From: JAFAGX01 sp035623335
GTDB lineage: Bacteria; Acidobacteriota; Terriglobia; Terriglobales; Acidobacteriaceae
Assembly: GCA_035623335.1 (NCBI GenBank)
Contig: DASPTQ010000099.1
Location: 20,262-84,261, forward strand
Reading direction: 5' to 3'
Length of the DNA stretch: 64,000 bases
The translations under genes and the position numbers were made by a program. Shown here piece after piece: positions 50,846 to 59,707 of the stretch; the stretch's first letter is position 1, and each line of letters starts with the position of its first letter. The notes under the pieces were generated by a model, which saw only the letters and a list, made by a program, of their open reading frames with translations, searched no databases and was not told where the DNA came from.

Positions 50846-52468
50846 TTAGTCTGCATCGGAGCCGGTGCGCTCCGACTCGTACGCCCATGCGATCGGCCTG
50901 CCCGAGTTACTAACTGGGAACATGGCGGAAGCCAAGGCTCCCAGTTGGAATTCCCGGTGAGCGGCGGCCAGGGCCGTTTGCACGTCCTTCCTGGCCACCA
51001 CAAGCGAGAGGTTGCAAGCTGAAGCCCCGTGAGCAACGGCCAGGAGGTCCACGTTTTCCCTTCCCAGCGCCACGAAAACTCGGCCGGCAATTCCGGCCAT
51101 ACCGGGTACTTTCTGGCCGACGACCGTCACGATCGCCACGGTCGCGTCCAGCGTGATGTGCTCGGCCTTTTCGTGTGCTAGGTCATGCGAGAATTCGTGG
51201 CGAAGTGCCTCGAGCGTTCGCTTGGCCTGGGTGGACGAAACTACCAGACAGATGTCGTTCTGGGAGGAGGATTGCGAAATCAGAAGTACGTCACTGCGGA
51301 CCGCCGTGGCGGTGGCGAATGTGCGGCCCAAGACATCCTGCACTCCTACCAGCCCCGGTCCGCCGATGCTAATCATGGCAGCATCGGTGACGGCGGCGAG
51401 CGCGGTTACCCCGCCCCCGTTGGCGTAACCCGCTGGGGTGATTTTCGTTCCCAGCTTTTCCGGGGCAAAGGTATTGCGGATGCGAAGGGGGATGCCCTGT
51501 TCCATGACCGGGCGAAGCGTTTTGGGGTGAAGGACCTTGGCGCCGAAGTAGGCGAGCTCAGCCGCCTCTCGATAGGAGATTTCCGAGATCAGGCACGCGT
51601 CGGGTACCAGACGTGGGTCAGCCGTCAGTAATCCGTCCACATCCGTCCAGATGATCACTTCGTCGGCGTCCAGAGCCGCACCCAGGATCGTGGCCGAATA
51701 GTCGGATCCGCCGCGGCCGAGCGTGGTCAGTACTCCGTCCTCGGTAGCGCCGATGAAGCCGGTCACCACGGGAACAAGGCCTTGCTGGATGAGGGGCCGC
51801 AGGCGCCCTAGGCTGCGTTCCCGGGTCAGATCCATCCAGGGCTCAGCACCCCCGTAGTAGGAGTCGGTTACCACCAATTCTGTGGCCTCCACGCACTGGC
51901 TGCCCAACCCACTCTCGTCGAGCACGGCTGCGAGCAGCGGAGCCGACAGTCGCTCGCCCAGACTCGATATGGCGTCTCGGGCTCGAGGAGTCAGTTCGTG
52001 CAGCAGCATGGCTCCTTCGCAGAGGCGCTCGCCTTCCCGGAACAATTCCTGCATCTGCTGGCCGATGCGATTGCGCTGGCTATCCGATTCGATCAGGCCA
52101 GTCATGGCTGCACCATGTCGCTGACGCAAGTCGCTGAAGATCCGCGCAACGGCTTCGCGATTGCCGGCCTCGGAATGGACGGCAGCTTCGATGAGTTTGT
52201 TGGTGACACCACTCATCGCGGAAACGACGACGACGAGCTGGCTCTCTCTCGAGGCGGCTCGAATGATCTCGACCACCCTTTGCATGCAGGAGGCGTCGGC
52301 CACCGAGGTGCCGCCAAATTTCAAGATTCGCAGCGGCTTGTTCGGGTTGATGCGGACGACTTCGCGGTCGCTGGCGCCGTTCGGCAAAAAGCCCGAGTTC
52401 CGTGCAGATTCCGCATACAGAGTCCGGTGGTTGCGCGGGGGACCGTTGTGCTTGATCTCGGGATTCAC
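50846..52468 (-). CDS. lysC: aspartate kinase
   Basis: It phosphorylates aspartate to aspartyl-4-phosphate, the entry to Lys, Thr, Met and diaminopimelate synthesis. RILKFGGTSVADASC, VVVSAMSGVTNKLIEAA, GFIGATEDGVLTTLGRGGSDYSA-like catalytic residues and WTDVDGLLTADPRLVPDA are present, with two C-terminal ACT domains (TALAAVTDAAMISIGG; VAIVTVVGQKVPGMAGIAGR). The roughly 540 residues exceed the usual 400-460 because of a 40-residue N-terminal extension. GTG at 52468 overlaps the ATP-grasp stop (GTGA). Its place inside an EPS operon, coupled to an ATP-grasp gene, is unusual for a housekeeping enzyme. Confidence 0.93.
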   Translation of the reverse strand: MNPEIKHNGPPRNHRTLYAESARNSGFLPNGASDREVVRINPNKPLRILKFGGTSVADASCMQRVVEIIRAASRESQLVVVVSAMSGVTNKLIEAAVHSEAGNREAVARIFSDLRQRHGAAMTGLIESDSQRNRIGQQMQELFREGERLCEGAMLLHELTPRARDAISSLGERLSAPLLAAVLDESGLGSQCVEATELVVTDSYYGGAEPWMDLTRERSLGRLRPLIQQGLVPVVTGFIGATEDGVLTTLGRGGSDYSATILGAALDADEVIIWTDVDGLLTADPRLVPDACLISEISYREAAELAYFGAKVLHPKTLRPVMEQGIPLRIRNTFAPEKLGTKITPAGYANGGGVTALAAVTDAAMISIGGPGLVGVQDVLGRTFATATAVRSDVLLISQSSSQNDICLVVSSTQAKRTLEALRHEFSHDLAHEKAEHITLDATVAIVTVVGQKVPGMAGIAGRVFVALGRENVDLLAVAHGASACNLSLVVARKDVQTALAAAHREFQLGALASAMFPVSNSGRPIAWAYESERTGSDAD

Positions 52469-53742
52469 TTTGCTTCGCAATCTGCCTCCACACTGGGGTT
52501 CTTAGGGCGCGCGCCTAATGGCAAGGAGGGGGATGGGACGGTGGAGTTCTGCCTCGCGTACCAGCCCCTTTGGGTTTGACCCTTGCGGATGCCGTCGTTG
52601 ACTAGGGCGGGTTCCTCCCAAGGAACATCGTGATAGCCCGACCGTAAGAACTCACTCTCTGGATCCCTGACCCATTCCTGCGGGAAAAGTACGACCGTAT
52701 CTTTCTCCGTTACTTTGGGAGAGTCCTGGACAGGGTTGCCGGAGAGAGCTGCATATAACGCCGCCGGCAGGTCGTGTCCGGGCCCTAACGCCAGGTGCCC
52801 GACCTGAGTGATGCGAGGGTTGATTTCAATGAGGTAGGCATTGCCGGTGTGCGCTTCCAGCATGAAATCCAACCCGTGACATCCTGAAAGATTGAGCCGG
52901 CGCGCGATCTTCTCCGCCGCGGCAGACATTTCCGGATGTTCGATGAGGCGCAGCACCGTAGCGTGTCCGGTTGGCCTGGCTTTCTTCAGCACCTCAAAGT
53001 GGAGTGAGGCCAGCACCTCTCCCTGCCAGCAAAAGACAGTGCTGGTGGCCTCTTGGCCGACCACAAACGCCTGTGCATTCACGACCGATCGACTACGACG
53101 CAGCGAAGGCCAGATCAGCGTTTTATCTCCGTCGATCAGCGCCCGTTTGACGGCTCGTGCCAACAGGGGAGGAGCTTGCAGCCGGTGAAAATCACGCTCT
53201 GCTTCTTCGAGGGTGTGGACGACCCGTATGCCGTCGCCACCAGAACTGCCGTTGGCCTTCAAGACGATGGGAAGGCCTACGCGGGACGTCCATTGCTGGA
53301 GCTCGTCCCTAGTTTCGATGACCGAAGTCAGGGGAACACGGACACCTTCCTCGTGGGCCAGCTCCATGAAAGCAGTTCGGGCGCTAACCAGCGGATAACT
53401 TTCCGGCGCACCCAGGGAACGTTCGACGAGTGCACAAACCGGCTTTCCTTTTTCACCCGCGCGGCACGCTCGCTCATACAAATGATGAAGGTGCTGCGTG
53501 GCGAGGTCGTCGCAGGGAACGATGAGGTCCGGCCGGGTACTGGCGATTGCGTTGTGAAATGAGTGCAGCGGCGCCAGCCCGTAATAGGGGTGCATGCGGC
53601 GGGCAGCTTGCGTCAACCCCAGCGGATGGCTTGGTGGGCAAACGGCCTCGACCTCACATCCAGCTTTCGCCAGTGCCATAGCCAGCCGCACCGTCGGATA
53701 CCAACGATGGGTCGTAGCAACCAGGACTGTCGCCTTCAACAT
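52465..53742 (-). CDS. ATP-grasp domain ligase
   Basis: A 425-residue ATP-grasp protein. The N-terminal Rossmann-like domain begins ATVLVATTHRWYPTVRLAMAL. The grasp core shows LPIVLKANGSSGGDGIRVVH (ATP-binding lysine and Gly loop), NAQAFVVGQEATSTVFCWQG and the metal-binding GLDFMLEAHTGNAYLIEINPR. The acceptor and carboxylate are unknown; a peptide-like or amide bond is expected. GGAGG lies 8 bases before ATG at 53742. It is coupled to the downstream aspartate kinase by a 4-base overlap. It is only distantly similar to the ATP-grasp protein at 24304, so they are not recent duplicates. Confidence 0.85.
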   Translation of the reverse strand: MLKATVLVATTHRWYPTVRLAMALAKAGCEVEAVCPPSHPLGLTQAARRMHPYYGLAPLHSFHNAIASTRPDLIVPCDDLATQHLHHLYERACRAGEKGKPVCALVERSLGAPESYPLVSARTAFMELAHEEGVRVPLTSVIETRDELQQWTSRVGLPIVLKANGSSGGDGIRVVHTLEEAERDFHRLQAPPLLARAVKRALIDGDKTLIWPSLRRSRSVVNAQAFVVGQEATSTVFCWQGEVLASLHFEVLKKARPTGHATVLRLIEHPEMSAAAEKIARRLNLSGCHGLDFMLEAHTGNAYLIEINPRITQVGHLALGPGHDLPAALYAALSGNPVQDSPKVTEKDTVVLFPQEWVRDPESEFLRSGYHDVPWEEPALVNDGIRKGQTQRGWYARQNSTVPSPSLPLGARPKNPSVEADCEAK

Positions 53743-53835
53743 CCCTGACGCCTCCGTGTTCGTGCCATTCCTCGTTCGATCATGGTCCGCACCTGGTGCT
53801 AAGGCTAGGGTTCCGTTAAACTCTGTCGCGCAAAC

Positions 53836-54897
53836 TCAGAGGTAGACCAAGGCTCCGCGTTGCCGGAGAGACTCGGACGCGGCTTCCAGCATTTTGACAA
53901 CGCGTAACCCAGCATGGCCGTCGTTAATCATGGGTGCATCTTTGGTGATGCAATCAACGAAGTACGCCAGCTCCTGATGCAGCGCCTCGACCTGTTCGAC
54001 CTGTGGTGCCCACATGTCCCCGGAGCGGTAGTTTACTAGAAGGTTGTAAAGGCCTTCGCGAGTCGTGACGCTGACACCCTTGTCATAAACCTTGATTTTT
54101 TCATCCGCCTCGAGGTCGTTCCAAACCAGCATCTTCTTCTCGCCTCCGATCAAGGTTGTGCGAACCTTCACCGGGGAAAGCCAGTTCACGTTAAGGTGGG
54201 CAATGATTTTGTCGGGGAAATAGAGCGTGATGAACGCGACGTCTTCGTACCCGTTGAGGTGAGTCTGGCCCGTCGCAACAATTGCCTCAGGGTTCTCTTG
54301 AATCAAGTAGTCCATGATGGATAAGTCATGGGGCGCCAGATCCCAGATGACGTTTACGTCGTGCTGGAAGAGTCCCAAATTCACTCGGGTAGAGTCATAG
54401 TAGTACAAACCACCCAGCGCATTTTCGTTCAGAAGCTGGCGGATCTTCCTCACCGCACCGGTGAACAGGAAGGTGTGGTCCACCATGATTTTGAGATTCT
54501 TCTTGGCCGCCAGTTCGATTAACTCCTCGGCCTGCGCCACATTACTCGTAAATGGTTTCTCCACAAAAATGTGCTTTCCATTTTCGAGCGCCGCCTTCGC
54601 GAGTTCATAGTGTGTCCACACCGGAGTCACGACGGCCACGGCATCGATTTCGGGCGAGCAGATGAGATCGTTGGAGTTGGTTGTGACGTTGACGTGGGGA
54701 TACGCCTTCTGAATTCGGCGCCTCGCCGATGGACTCTTGTCACAGACGGTCAGCACGTCGGCTTCTTCCAACTGGTTCAGATTCCGAACGACATTCGGCC
54801 CCCAATACCCGTATCCGATAACCCCGAACTTCACCACGTGACTCCCTTGTTGTTGTCCTGCAGACACGCTTTCCTGTTTGGCCAGATGGGTAACCAT
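53836..54897 (-). CDS. Gfo/Idh/MocA family nucleotide-sugar dehydrogenase (WbpB/WlbA-like)
   Basis: A 353-residue NAD(P)-dependent oxidoreductase. The Rossmann motif FGVIGYGYWGPNVVRNL lies at residues 24-40, GKHIFVEKPFTSNVAQAEEL carries the family EKP motif, and VIWDLAPHDLSIMDYLI carries the catalytic-region His. The likely role is to oxidise C3 of a UDP-N-acetylglucosaminuronate to a 3-keto sugar for the aminotransferase at 49015. AAGGA lies 8 bases before ATG at 54897. The predicted substrate comes from the neighbouring WbpD/WbpE-like genes; other keto-sugar roles are possible. Confidence 0.88.
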   Translation of the reverse strand: MVTHLAKQESVSAGQQQGSHVVKFGVIGYGYWGPNVVRNLNQLEEADVLTVCDKSPSARRRIQKAYPHVNVTTNSNDLICSPEIDAVAVVTPVWTHYELAKAALENGKHIFVEKPFTSNVAQAEELIELAAKKNLKIMVDHTFLFTGAVRKIRQLLNENALGGLYYYDSTRVNLGLFQHDVNVIWDLAPHDLSIMDYLIQENPEAIVATGQTHLNGYEDVAFITLYFPDKIIAHLNVNWLSPVKVRTTLIGGEKKMLVWNDLEADEKIKVYDKGVSVTTREGLYNLLVNYRSGDMWAPQVEQVEALHQELAYFVDCITKDAPMINDGHAGLRVVKMLEAASESLRQRGALVYL

Positions 54898-54954
54898 TCT
54901 TAATTCCTTTGTTGAGATGGAGTTTGAAGGGAGGGTGAGAGGAGGTGAAATTCG

Positions 54955-56109
54955 TTAGTGAGCGCCTTCGCCGATCACCATGGCGCCCGGGGTTTGCAGC
55001 AGAATTTTGACATCCAGCCAGGGCGACCAGGTTCGTGCATATTGCAGGTCGAGCCGCACCATGTCATCAAACTTCACGCGACTGCGTCCCTTGATTTGCC
55101 ACAACCCGGTGATCCCCGGTTTTGCCTCGAGTACCCGGCGACGATGCCAAAAATCGTACGACTCTACCTCATACGGAACCGGCGGGCGGGGTCCAACCAG
55201 GGACATCTCTCCCCGCAGAACATTAAAGAACTGAGGAATTTCATCGAGACTGGTCTTGCGCAGGAAGGCGCCGATTCCGGTGACCCGCGGATCTCTGGTC
55301 AGCTTATAGACGCCTGCTCCATTTCCGTTCGACGATTGTTTTTCCGCCTTGCCAGCGATCAATTGTTTCACATACTCGCGGTGAATACTCGCGTCGTTGC
55401 CCACATACATCGACCTGAACTTCAGGAATGTGAAGGATTTACCGTGCTGTCCAATGCGCCGCTGCCGGAACAGGATCGGTCCTTTGGAGGTCGCTTTCAC
55501 CGCGAGCGCAATGATCAGGAACACAGGAGACAAGAGCATAAGCGCAGCCAGGCTCCCCATGACATCCATGATCCGTTTCGTCCTGCGATGGATCTTCTTC
55601 GACTCATCGCGCTCGGCCAAGTCCGGATACAGGGTAGGGTTGCTTGGCCGCCGGTCCGCCTCGTGATCCCAGTCCTCGGGAAACACATGGAACGAGATGC
55701 TGACCTGATTGAATTCCTCGGGGATGAGGGTGGCGCGCAAGGTGTTGCTGACCCTGGTAATCATCGTGCTCAGAGTCGCGCTACGGTCGGCAAAGCCGAG
55801 TTCGGTGAACATTACGCCGACGGCGCAGTCACTGCTATACCATCCCGTAAGATCGGTCTCGCGAGCGGTCTCCGAAAGTGCCGCGGCCACTTTTCTCAGT
55901 GCCTGGCGGTTGTTCTCCGACGGGTGATGGTCCCCCATGTCGAGAATCATGAGGACAAAAGGTTTGCGGGAGCGCTCACTTCGTTTCCTCTCAAGCGAGA
56001 TCATCCTGCGGAAAGTATCCTCGTTCAGGATGCTCCGCTGCCCCGACACAGATGAGGGTGCCAAGGGACTCAAATGGGGCGAGCCATCGCCCGCACGACG
56101 TACGTTCAC
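54955..56109 (-). CDS. initiating sugar phosphotransferase (monotopic PGT) with N-terminal degenerate GGDEF domain
   Basis: It transfers a sugar-1-phosphate to undecaprenyl phosphate and so starts the repeat unit. The C-terminal half is a standard bacterial sugar transferase: membrane hairpin MDVMGSLAALMLLSPVFLII, GPILFRQRRIGQHGKSFTFL, KTSLDEIPQFFNVLRGEMSL with the catalytic Asp-Glu pair, VGPRPPVPYEVE and PGITGLWQIKGRSRV. Residues about 30-150 read like a GGDEF domain (FVLMILDMGDHHPSENNRQA, then LRKVAAALSETARETDLTGWY), but the signature is SSDCA instead of GGDEF, so diguanylate cyclase activity is unlikely. GTG at 56109 has GGAGGG 4 bases upstream; GTG at 56121 is the alternative. Confidence 0.92.
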   Translation of the reverse strand: MNVRRAGDGSPHLSPLAPSSVSGQRSILNEDTFRRMISLERKRSERSRKPFVLMILDMGDHHPSENNRQALRKVAAALSETARETDLTGWYSSDCAVGVMFTELGFADRSATLSTMITRVSNTLRATLIPEEFNQVSISFHVFPEDWDHEADRRPSNPTLYPDLAERDESKKIHRRTKRIMDVMGSLAALMLLSPVFLIIALAVKATSKGPILFRQRRIGQHGKSFTFLKFRSMYVGNDASIHREYVKQLIAGKAEKQSSNGNGAGVYKLTRDPRVTGIGAFLRKTSLDEIPQFFNVLRGEMSLVGPRPPVPYEVESYDFWHRRRVLEAKPGITGLWQIKGRSRVKFDDMVRLDLQYARTWSPWLDVKILLQTPGAMVIGEGAH

Positions 56110-56113
56110 AATA

Positions 56114-56119
56114 CCCTCC
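56114..56119 (-). promoter_or_regulatory. ribosome binding site for the PGT GTG start
   Basis: GGAGGG on the minus strand, four bases before GTG at 56109. The alternative GTG at 56121 overlaps this site and would waste it. Confidence 0.5.
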
Positions 56120-56195
56120 ACCGACTCTCAAATTGAGGGAGGAGAAACTGGTCAATGCTCATAGCGAGTTTCGTACCAGGGGGATTAGTAAGATT

Positions 56196-57149
56196 CTAGG
56201 GGAGCTTGGATTTTACAACTTTGGATCGCCCTGCGGCCTTCTCCCGTTCCCGAGATGGGGCGATCGGCTGATACCTATGATAGTAATCACTATGGGCTGT
56301 ATTCGTAGAGCTGTTCACGATCGCGCCCACCAACTTGCTCTCCTCGAGCGCTTCCAGGCCGCGCTGCAGCTGCTTCTTCTCGGTCTTGCCTTGCCGGGTT
56401 GCGAGCAGGATTCCGTCCGACATGCGAGCCCAGATAATCGTATCGGCGAACGGTAAAACCGGAGGCGAATCGATGACAATCCAGTCGAACCATTCGGTCA
56501 ACTGATCCATCACCGGCGAAAGCCTTCCCGATTGCATCAGTTCGAGCGGATTCTGGGTAGCACTTCCTGCCGGGAGTACCCATAGTCCCAAGGCATCGAG
56601 CCGGTAAACGCTGGCCGTCAGTTTAGCATCGTCCTGCAGGCATTCACTGAGTCCAGAGACGTGTCCCAACCCGAGTTGCTTGGCTACGGTGGGCCGCCGC
56701 AGGTCGCCATCGAGGAGCAAGGTCTTCTTCTCTTTTCGCCTGGCCAGCGTGCAGGCAAGATTGGCCGCGAGCATACTCTTTCCTTCTTCGGGTATCGTGC
56801 TCGTGATCAGCAGCTTCTTCAAAGGTCGGGTTTGCTGCAGCTGCCTTAGCCGAACTGCAAGGAAACGAAACTTCTCGGCCGCCAGACTGTCTTTCTCGGT
56901 GAACGAGACCAGCCGGCTATTGGGCGGCAATACGATGGGCAAAGACCCAAACGCTTCGAACGGGTTCAGCAGTTCCGTTACGCCGGGAACGTGCGTCTCG
57001 GGCAGCGCATGGACAATGCGCTCTTCCGTGACCTCGATCAGGGGCGGTGCTCCGGATTGCGCCATCTGCAGCAGTTGGCGGGTCAGGGAGAGCTCGTTCC
57101 CTGACTGTTCCGCTTCGGCTCTCTGAAGTGCGTCAAAGATATGACTCAT
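56196..57149 (-). CDS. BY-kinase-type tyrosine autokinase (CpsD/CapB family, exosortase-system type)
   Basis: A 317-residue cytosolic P-loop kinase that works with the Wzz-like protein to control chain length. SHIFDALQRAEAEQSG is the N terminus typical of exosortase-locus kinases. Walker A is at 116-126 (STIPEEGKSM; PEEGKS replaces PGEGKS), Walker A' is LLLDGDLRRP at 145-153 and Walker B is WIVIDSPPVLPF. The C-terminal Tyr cluster is only HSDYYHRYQP, short compared with Wzc. It is followed closely by the ATPase and Wzz-like genes upstream. Confidence 0.9.
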   Translation of the reverse strand: MSHIFDALQRAEAEQSGNELSLTRQLLQMAQSGAPPLIEVTEERIVHALPETHVPGVTELLNPFEAFGSLPIVLPPNSRLVSFTEKDSLAAEKFRFLAVRLRQLQQTRPLKKLLITSTIPEEGKSMLAANLACTLARRKEKKTLLLDGDLRRPTVAKQLGLGHVSGLSECLQDDAKLTASVYRLDALGLWVLPAGSATQNPLELMQSGRLSPVMDQLTEWFDWIVIDSPPVLPFADTIIWARMSDGILLATRQGKTEKKQLQRGLEALEESKLVGAIVNSSTNTAHSDYYHRYQPIAPSREREKAAGRSKVVKSKLP

Positions 57150-57168
57150 GGAAAGGACTCTCTTTTGT

Positions 57169-58095
57169 TTACTGCACGGCTGCCGGTGACTTCTGCATCA
57201 GCTCCAGCAGCGTCCTCGCTGCCTTGCGAACATCGTCGTCGGCGGGACTCGCTTTCAGCGCTTCGGGCTGGCGGACAACTCCCAAACGGAAATCTAGCGC
57301 GATGCTTTCGATAATTTCCGGGGTGACTACTTGGGACTGTTTCGCGTAGGCCGCAATCAACGCATTCTCGCAAATCGTATTGATCAACCGCGGAATCCCA
57401 CGGGAATGCTGGTAAACCGCAGTGCTGGTTGGCACCGGAAACATAAGGGAAGCGCGGGCATCCGCTCCGGCAAGCTGCAGCCGCCGCTCAATGTACTGCT
57501 GGGTCTCACTGAGATCGAGCGGCAGTAAGTGCGCGCGAAATGCAATACGCTGCTTCAATTGCCGCAGTTCGACCGAATCCAGCTTGTCATCTAATTCCGG
57601 CTGCCCAACCAAAAGGATTTGCAGCAGCTTGGCCTGGGAGGTTTCCAAGTTTGTCAGCAGCCGAATCTCTTCCAAGATATCGGCCGACAAGTGATGGGCT
57701 TCGTCGATCACGAGAACGGTGGTCAGATTCTTCTGGCTTCGTGCGATCACGAAGCGAACCAGTTCTAGCAGCAGTTCGCTCTTATTCTTGTTGGCGGCCG
57801 ACAATCCAAAATCCGCCACTACATATTGAAGAAACTCTAGAGGCGACAGCCGGCCATTGAAGACGTAGGCGTATTCGGTGTCTTTACGGTACTTCAGCAA
57901 CCGCAGCATGCAGCGCAGCAACAGCGTTTTCCCGGTTCCCACTTCTCCCGTCAGAACCACAAATCCCTTGCGGCGGTCCACGCCGTAGTACAGCGTTGCG
58001 AGTGCCTCGTTATGCCGCTTCGTGGGGAAGAGAAACGACGGGTCCGGAGTGATCTCGAAGGGACTGCGCTTCAGGTTGAAAAAAGTCAGGTACAT
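57169..58095 (-). CDS. exosortase-system AAA ATPase (ExeA-like)
   Basis: A 308-residue ExeA/GspA-like ATPase of the kind that sits next to Wzz in exosortase loci. MYLTFFNLKRSPFEITPDPS is the family N terminus. Walker A is GEVGTGKT (50-57), Walker B is TVLVIDEAHHLSADILEEIRLLTNLE-like, and LVGQPELDDKLDSVELRQLKQRI is a conserved sensor region. In ExeA the ATPase remodels peptidoglycan passage; here it probably helps assemble or drive the export complex. It lies 12 bases after the Wzz-like gene and 19 bases before the kinase gene. Confidence 0.9.
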   Translation of the reverse strand: MYLTFFNLKRSPFEITPDPSFLFPTKRHNEALATLYYGVDRRKGFVVLTGEVGTGKTLLLRCMLRLLKYRKDTEYAYVFNGRLSPLEFLQYVVADFGLSAANKNKSELLLELVRFVIARSQKNLTTVLVIDEAHHLSADILEEIRLLTNLETSQAKLLQILLVGQPELDDKLDSVELRQLKQRIAFRAHLLPLDLSETQQYIERRLQLAGADARASLMFPVPTSTAVYQHSRGIPRLINTICENALIAAYAKQSQVVTPEIIESIALDFRLGVVRQPEALKASPADDDVRKAARTLLELMQKSPAAVQ

Positions 58096-58107
58096 TTCAG
58101 CAGCAAC

Positions 58108-59706
58108 TCATCCGCGTAAGAAGCTAACCGCCGAACCCGCCACAATGGTCGAAAACACCAGCGCTGCGGCTGCCCATCCCAACCACATCTGCCGCCGGCG
58201 CCGTCTTAGGTCATACGCACTGGTAATCTCGGGAACCTCCGAAATCACTGCGATGGGGAGAAGGCTTTGCAGCGCCTTTTCGTCATGCAGGCGGTCGTCC
58301 GTCATTTCGAAGGCACCCGCCACGATCACACCCAACGCCAGTCCTACGCCCACGCCGATACCGCAGAACTTCAAGCGATTCGGAAAATCCGCCTTCAGCG
58401 GCAAACTGGGCGGGTCAAGAATGCGGAATCGCTCACCCTGTTGGAGCAATTCCATGCTGGTCGCCATGGCGGATTCGTTCTTCTTTTTCAGCAGGTCATC
58501 ATAGTTAGCCTTCGATTGGTCATAGCCCCGGGTCAGATCCGCCAACTGCTGTTCCCGCACCGGCTCTTGATTCAGCCGCGATTGATACTCAGCGACTTTG
58601 GCTTTCAACGTCTCGATCGAGTGTTCCCGGTTCGCAACCTCAATCTGGTTGGCCTTCATTTGGCTCTGTAGTTGAGCTATGGAGGCGGATTGAGGATCGT
58701 CTGGATTGGTTACGATCGTGTCGTCGGATTCGGAGCCAAAGGCTTTTTTGGTTCGCTGATCCGCTGCGAGCTGATCCCGCATCTTTTGGGTTTGGGCAAT
58801 CTGATCTTTCAGCTTCCGTACGTCCGGGTGTCGTTCGGTATAGCGCGCTTCCAAATCGGCGAGTTCGGCCCGAAGCTTCGCCAGTTCCTGGTCGATCGCA
58901 GGCAACCCCATGGTGGTCCCGTCCGGGCCCTTCGGAGAATCGTGCAACGCTCGATATTGGCTGAGCAGCGTTTCCAGATAAACGTGTTGTTGCTTGGCCG
59001 TGTTGAGCGCGTCTTGCTCGGCCTGCAGCTGAGACTGCAGTCCGCTTAGAATTTGCAGATTGCTGCCCAACTGAGTGGGCAGCTCGCCAACGTGCTGTCC
59101 CTTGAATTCCTGGATTTTCTGTTCTTGCTCATCCAGGCTCTTGCGAGCGGTCTCCAGTTGGTCGGCCAGAAATTTGGTGGTGTCCTCCGACTGCTGTTGC
59201 CGGACTTCCAAATTCTCGTTGATGAACAAATTGGTTATCTCGCTCGTTACTTGCTGAGCAAGTCGCGGGTTACGGGACGAATAGGAAACGTTGAACGCTG
59301 TGACTTGATTGTGAGTGTCCTTCACCAGTTCAATCTCGACATCCTTGCGCATGCTCTCAACTTTGTCGTCCGGAGTTGGCTGAGCATGCTCGCGAGTGTA
59401 GAGGTTGAACTCTTCGATGATGTGCAGCAAATTGGTTCGACTGAGGATCTGTTGGGTTATGCTCTCCAACCGTTCCTGCAGGTTGTCGGAAACGTTGGGA
59501 GTTACATAATCCTTCGGCATCGTGGGCTGCTCGACCAGGATCAGAGTGCTCGATTTGTAGCGCGCCGGCAGGATCCAGCTGGCCACCCACACCGCCAGCC
59601 AACCGACCAGCAGAGGAATCAGGAAATGCAGATGCCTCCGTCGCACAATCGCGAGATAGGCCTGCGGGTCGAATTCTAGACTTTTCTCTTCGAGATCTTC
59701 TGCCAT
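58108..59706 (-). CDS. Wzz-like polysaccharide chain-length determinant (exosortase-system type)
   Basis: A 532-residue inner-membrane polysaccharide co-polymerase. The Wzz domain begins at residue 12 (FDPQAYLAIVRRRHLHFLIP), with the first membrane helix about 28-47 and the second about 505-525. A long coiled coil (roughly 180-420) contains LETARKSLDEQEQKIQEFK, LRAELADLEARYTERHPDVR and the Gln/Glu-rich heptads. The GNVR-like region (EQQLADLTRGYDQSKANYDD) precedes a Pro-rich LDPPSLPLKADFPNR. No fused kinase; the separate kinase gene lies downstream. GGAAGG lies 4 bases before ATG at 59706. Confidence 0.92.
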   Translation of the reverse strand: MAEDLEEKSLEFDPQAYLAIVRRRHLHFLIPLLVGWLAVWVASWILPARYKSSTLILVEQPTMPKDYVTPNVSDNLQERLESITQQILSRTNLLHIIEEFNLYTREHAQPTPDDKVESMRKDVEIELVKDTHNQVTAFNVSYSSRNPRLAQQVTSEITNLFINENLEVRQQQSEDTTKFLADQLETARKSLDEQEQKIQEFKGQHVGELPTQLGSNLQILSGLQSQLQAEQDALNTAKQQHVYLETLLSQYRALHDSPKGPDGTTMGLPAIDQELAKLRAELADLEARYTERHPDVRKLKDQIAQTQKMRDQLAADQRTKKAFGSESDDTIVTNPDDPQSASIAQLQSQMKANQIEVANREHSIETLKAKVAEYQSRLNQEPVREQQLADLTRGYDQSKANYDDLLKKKNESAMATSMELLQQGERFRILDPPSLPLKADFPNRLKFCGIGVGVGLALGVIVAGAFEMTDDRLHDEKALQSLLPIAVISEVPEITSAYDLRRRRRQMWLGWAAAALVFSTIVAGSAVSFLRG

Positions 59707-59707
59707 A

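Noticed and set aside
54958..56055. 365-codon open frame opposite the sugar transferase
   Set aside because: Antisense shadow of a well-supported gene; His/Arg/Gln-rich and without domains.
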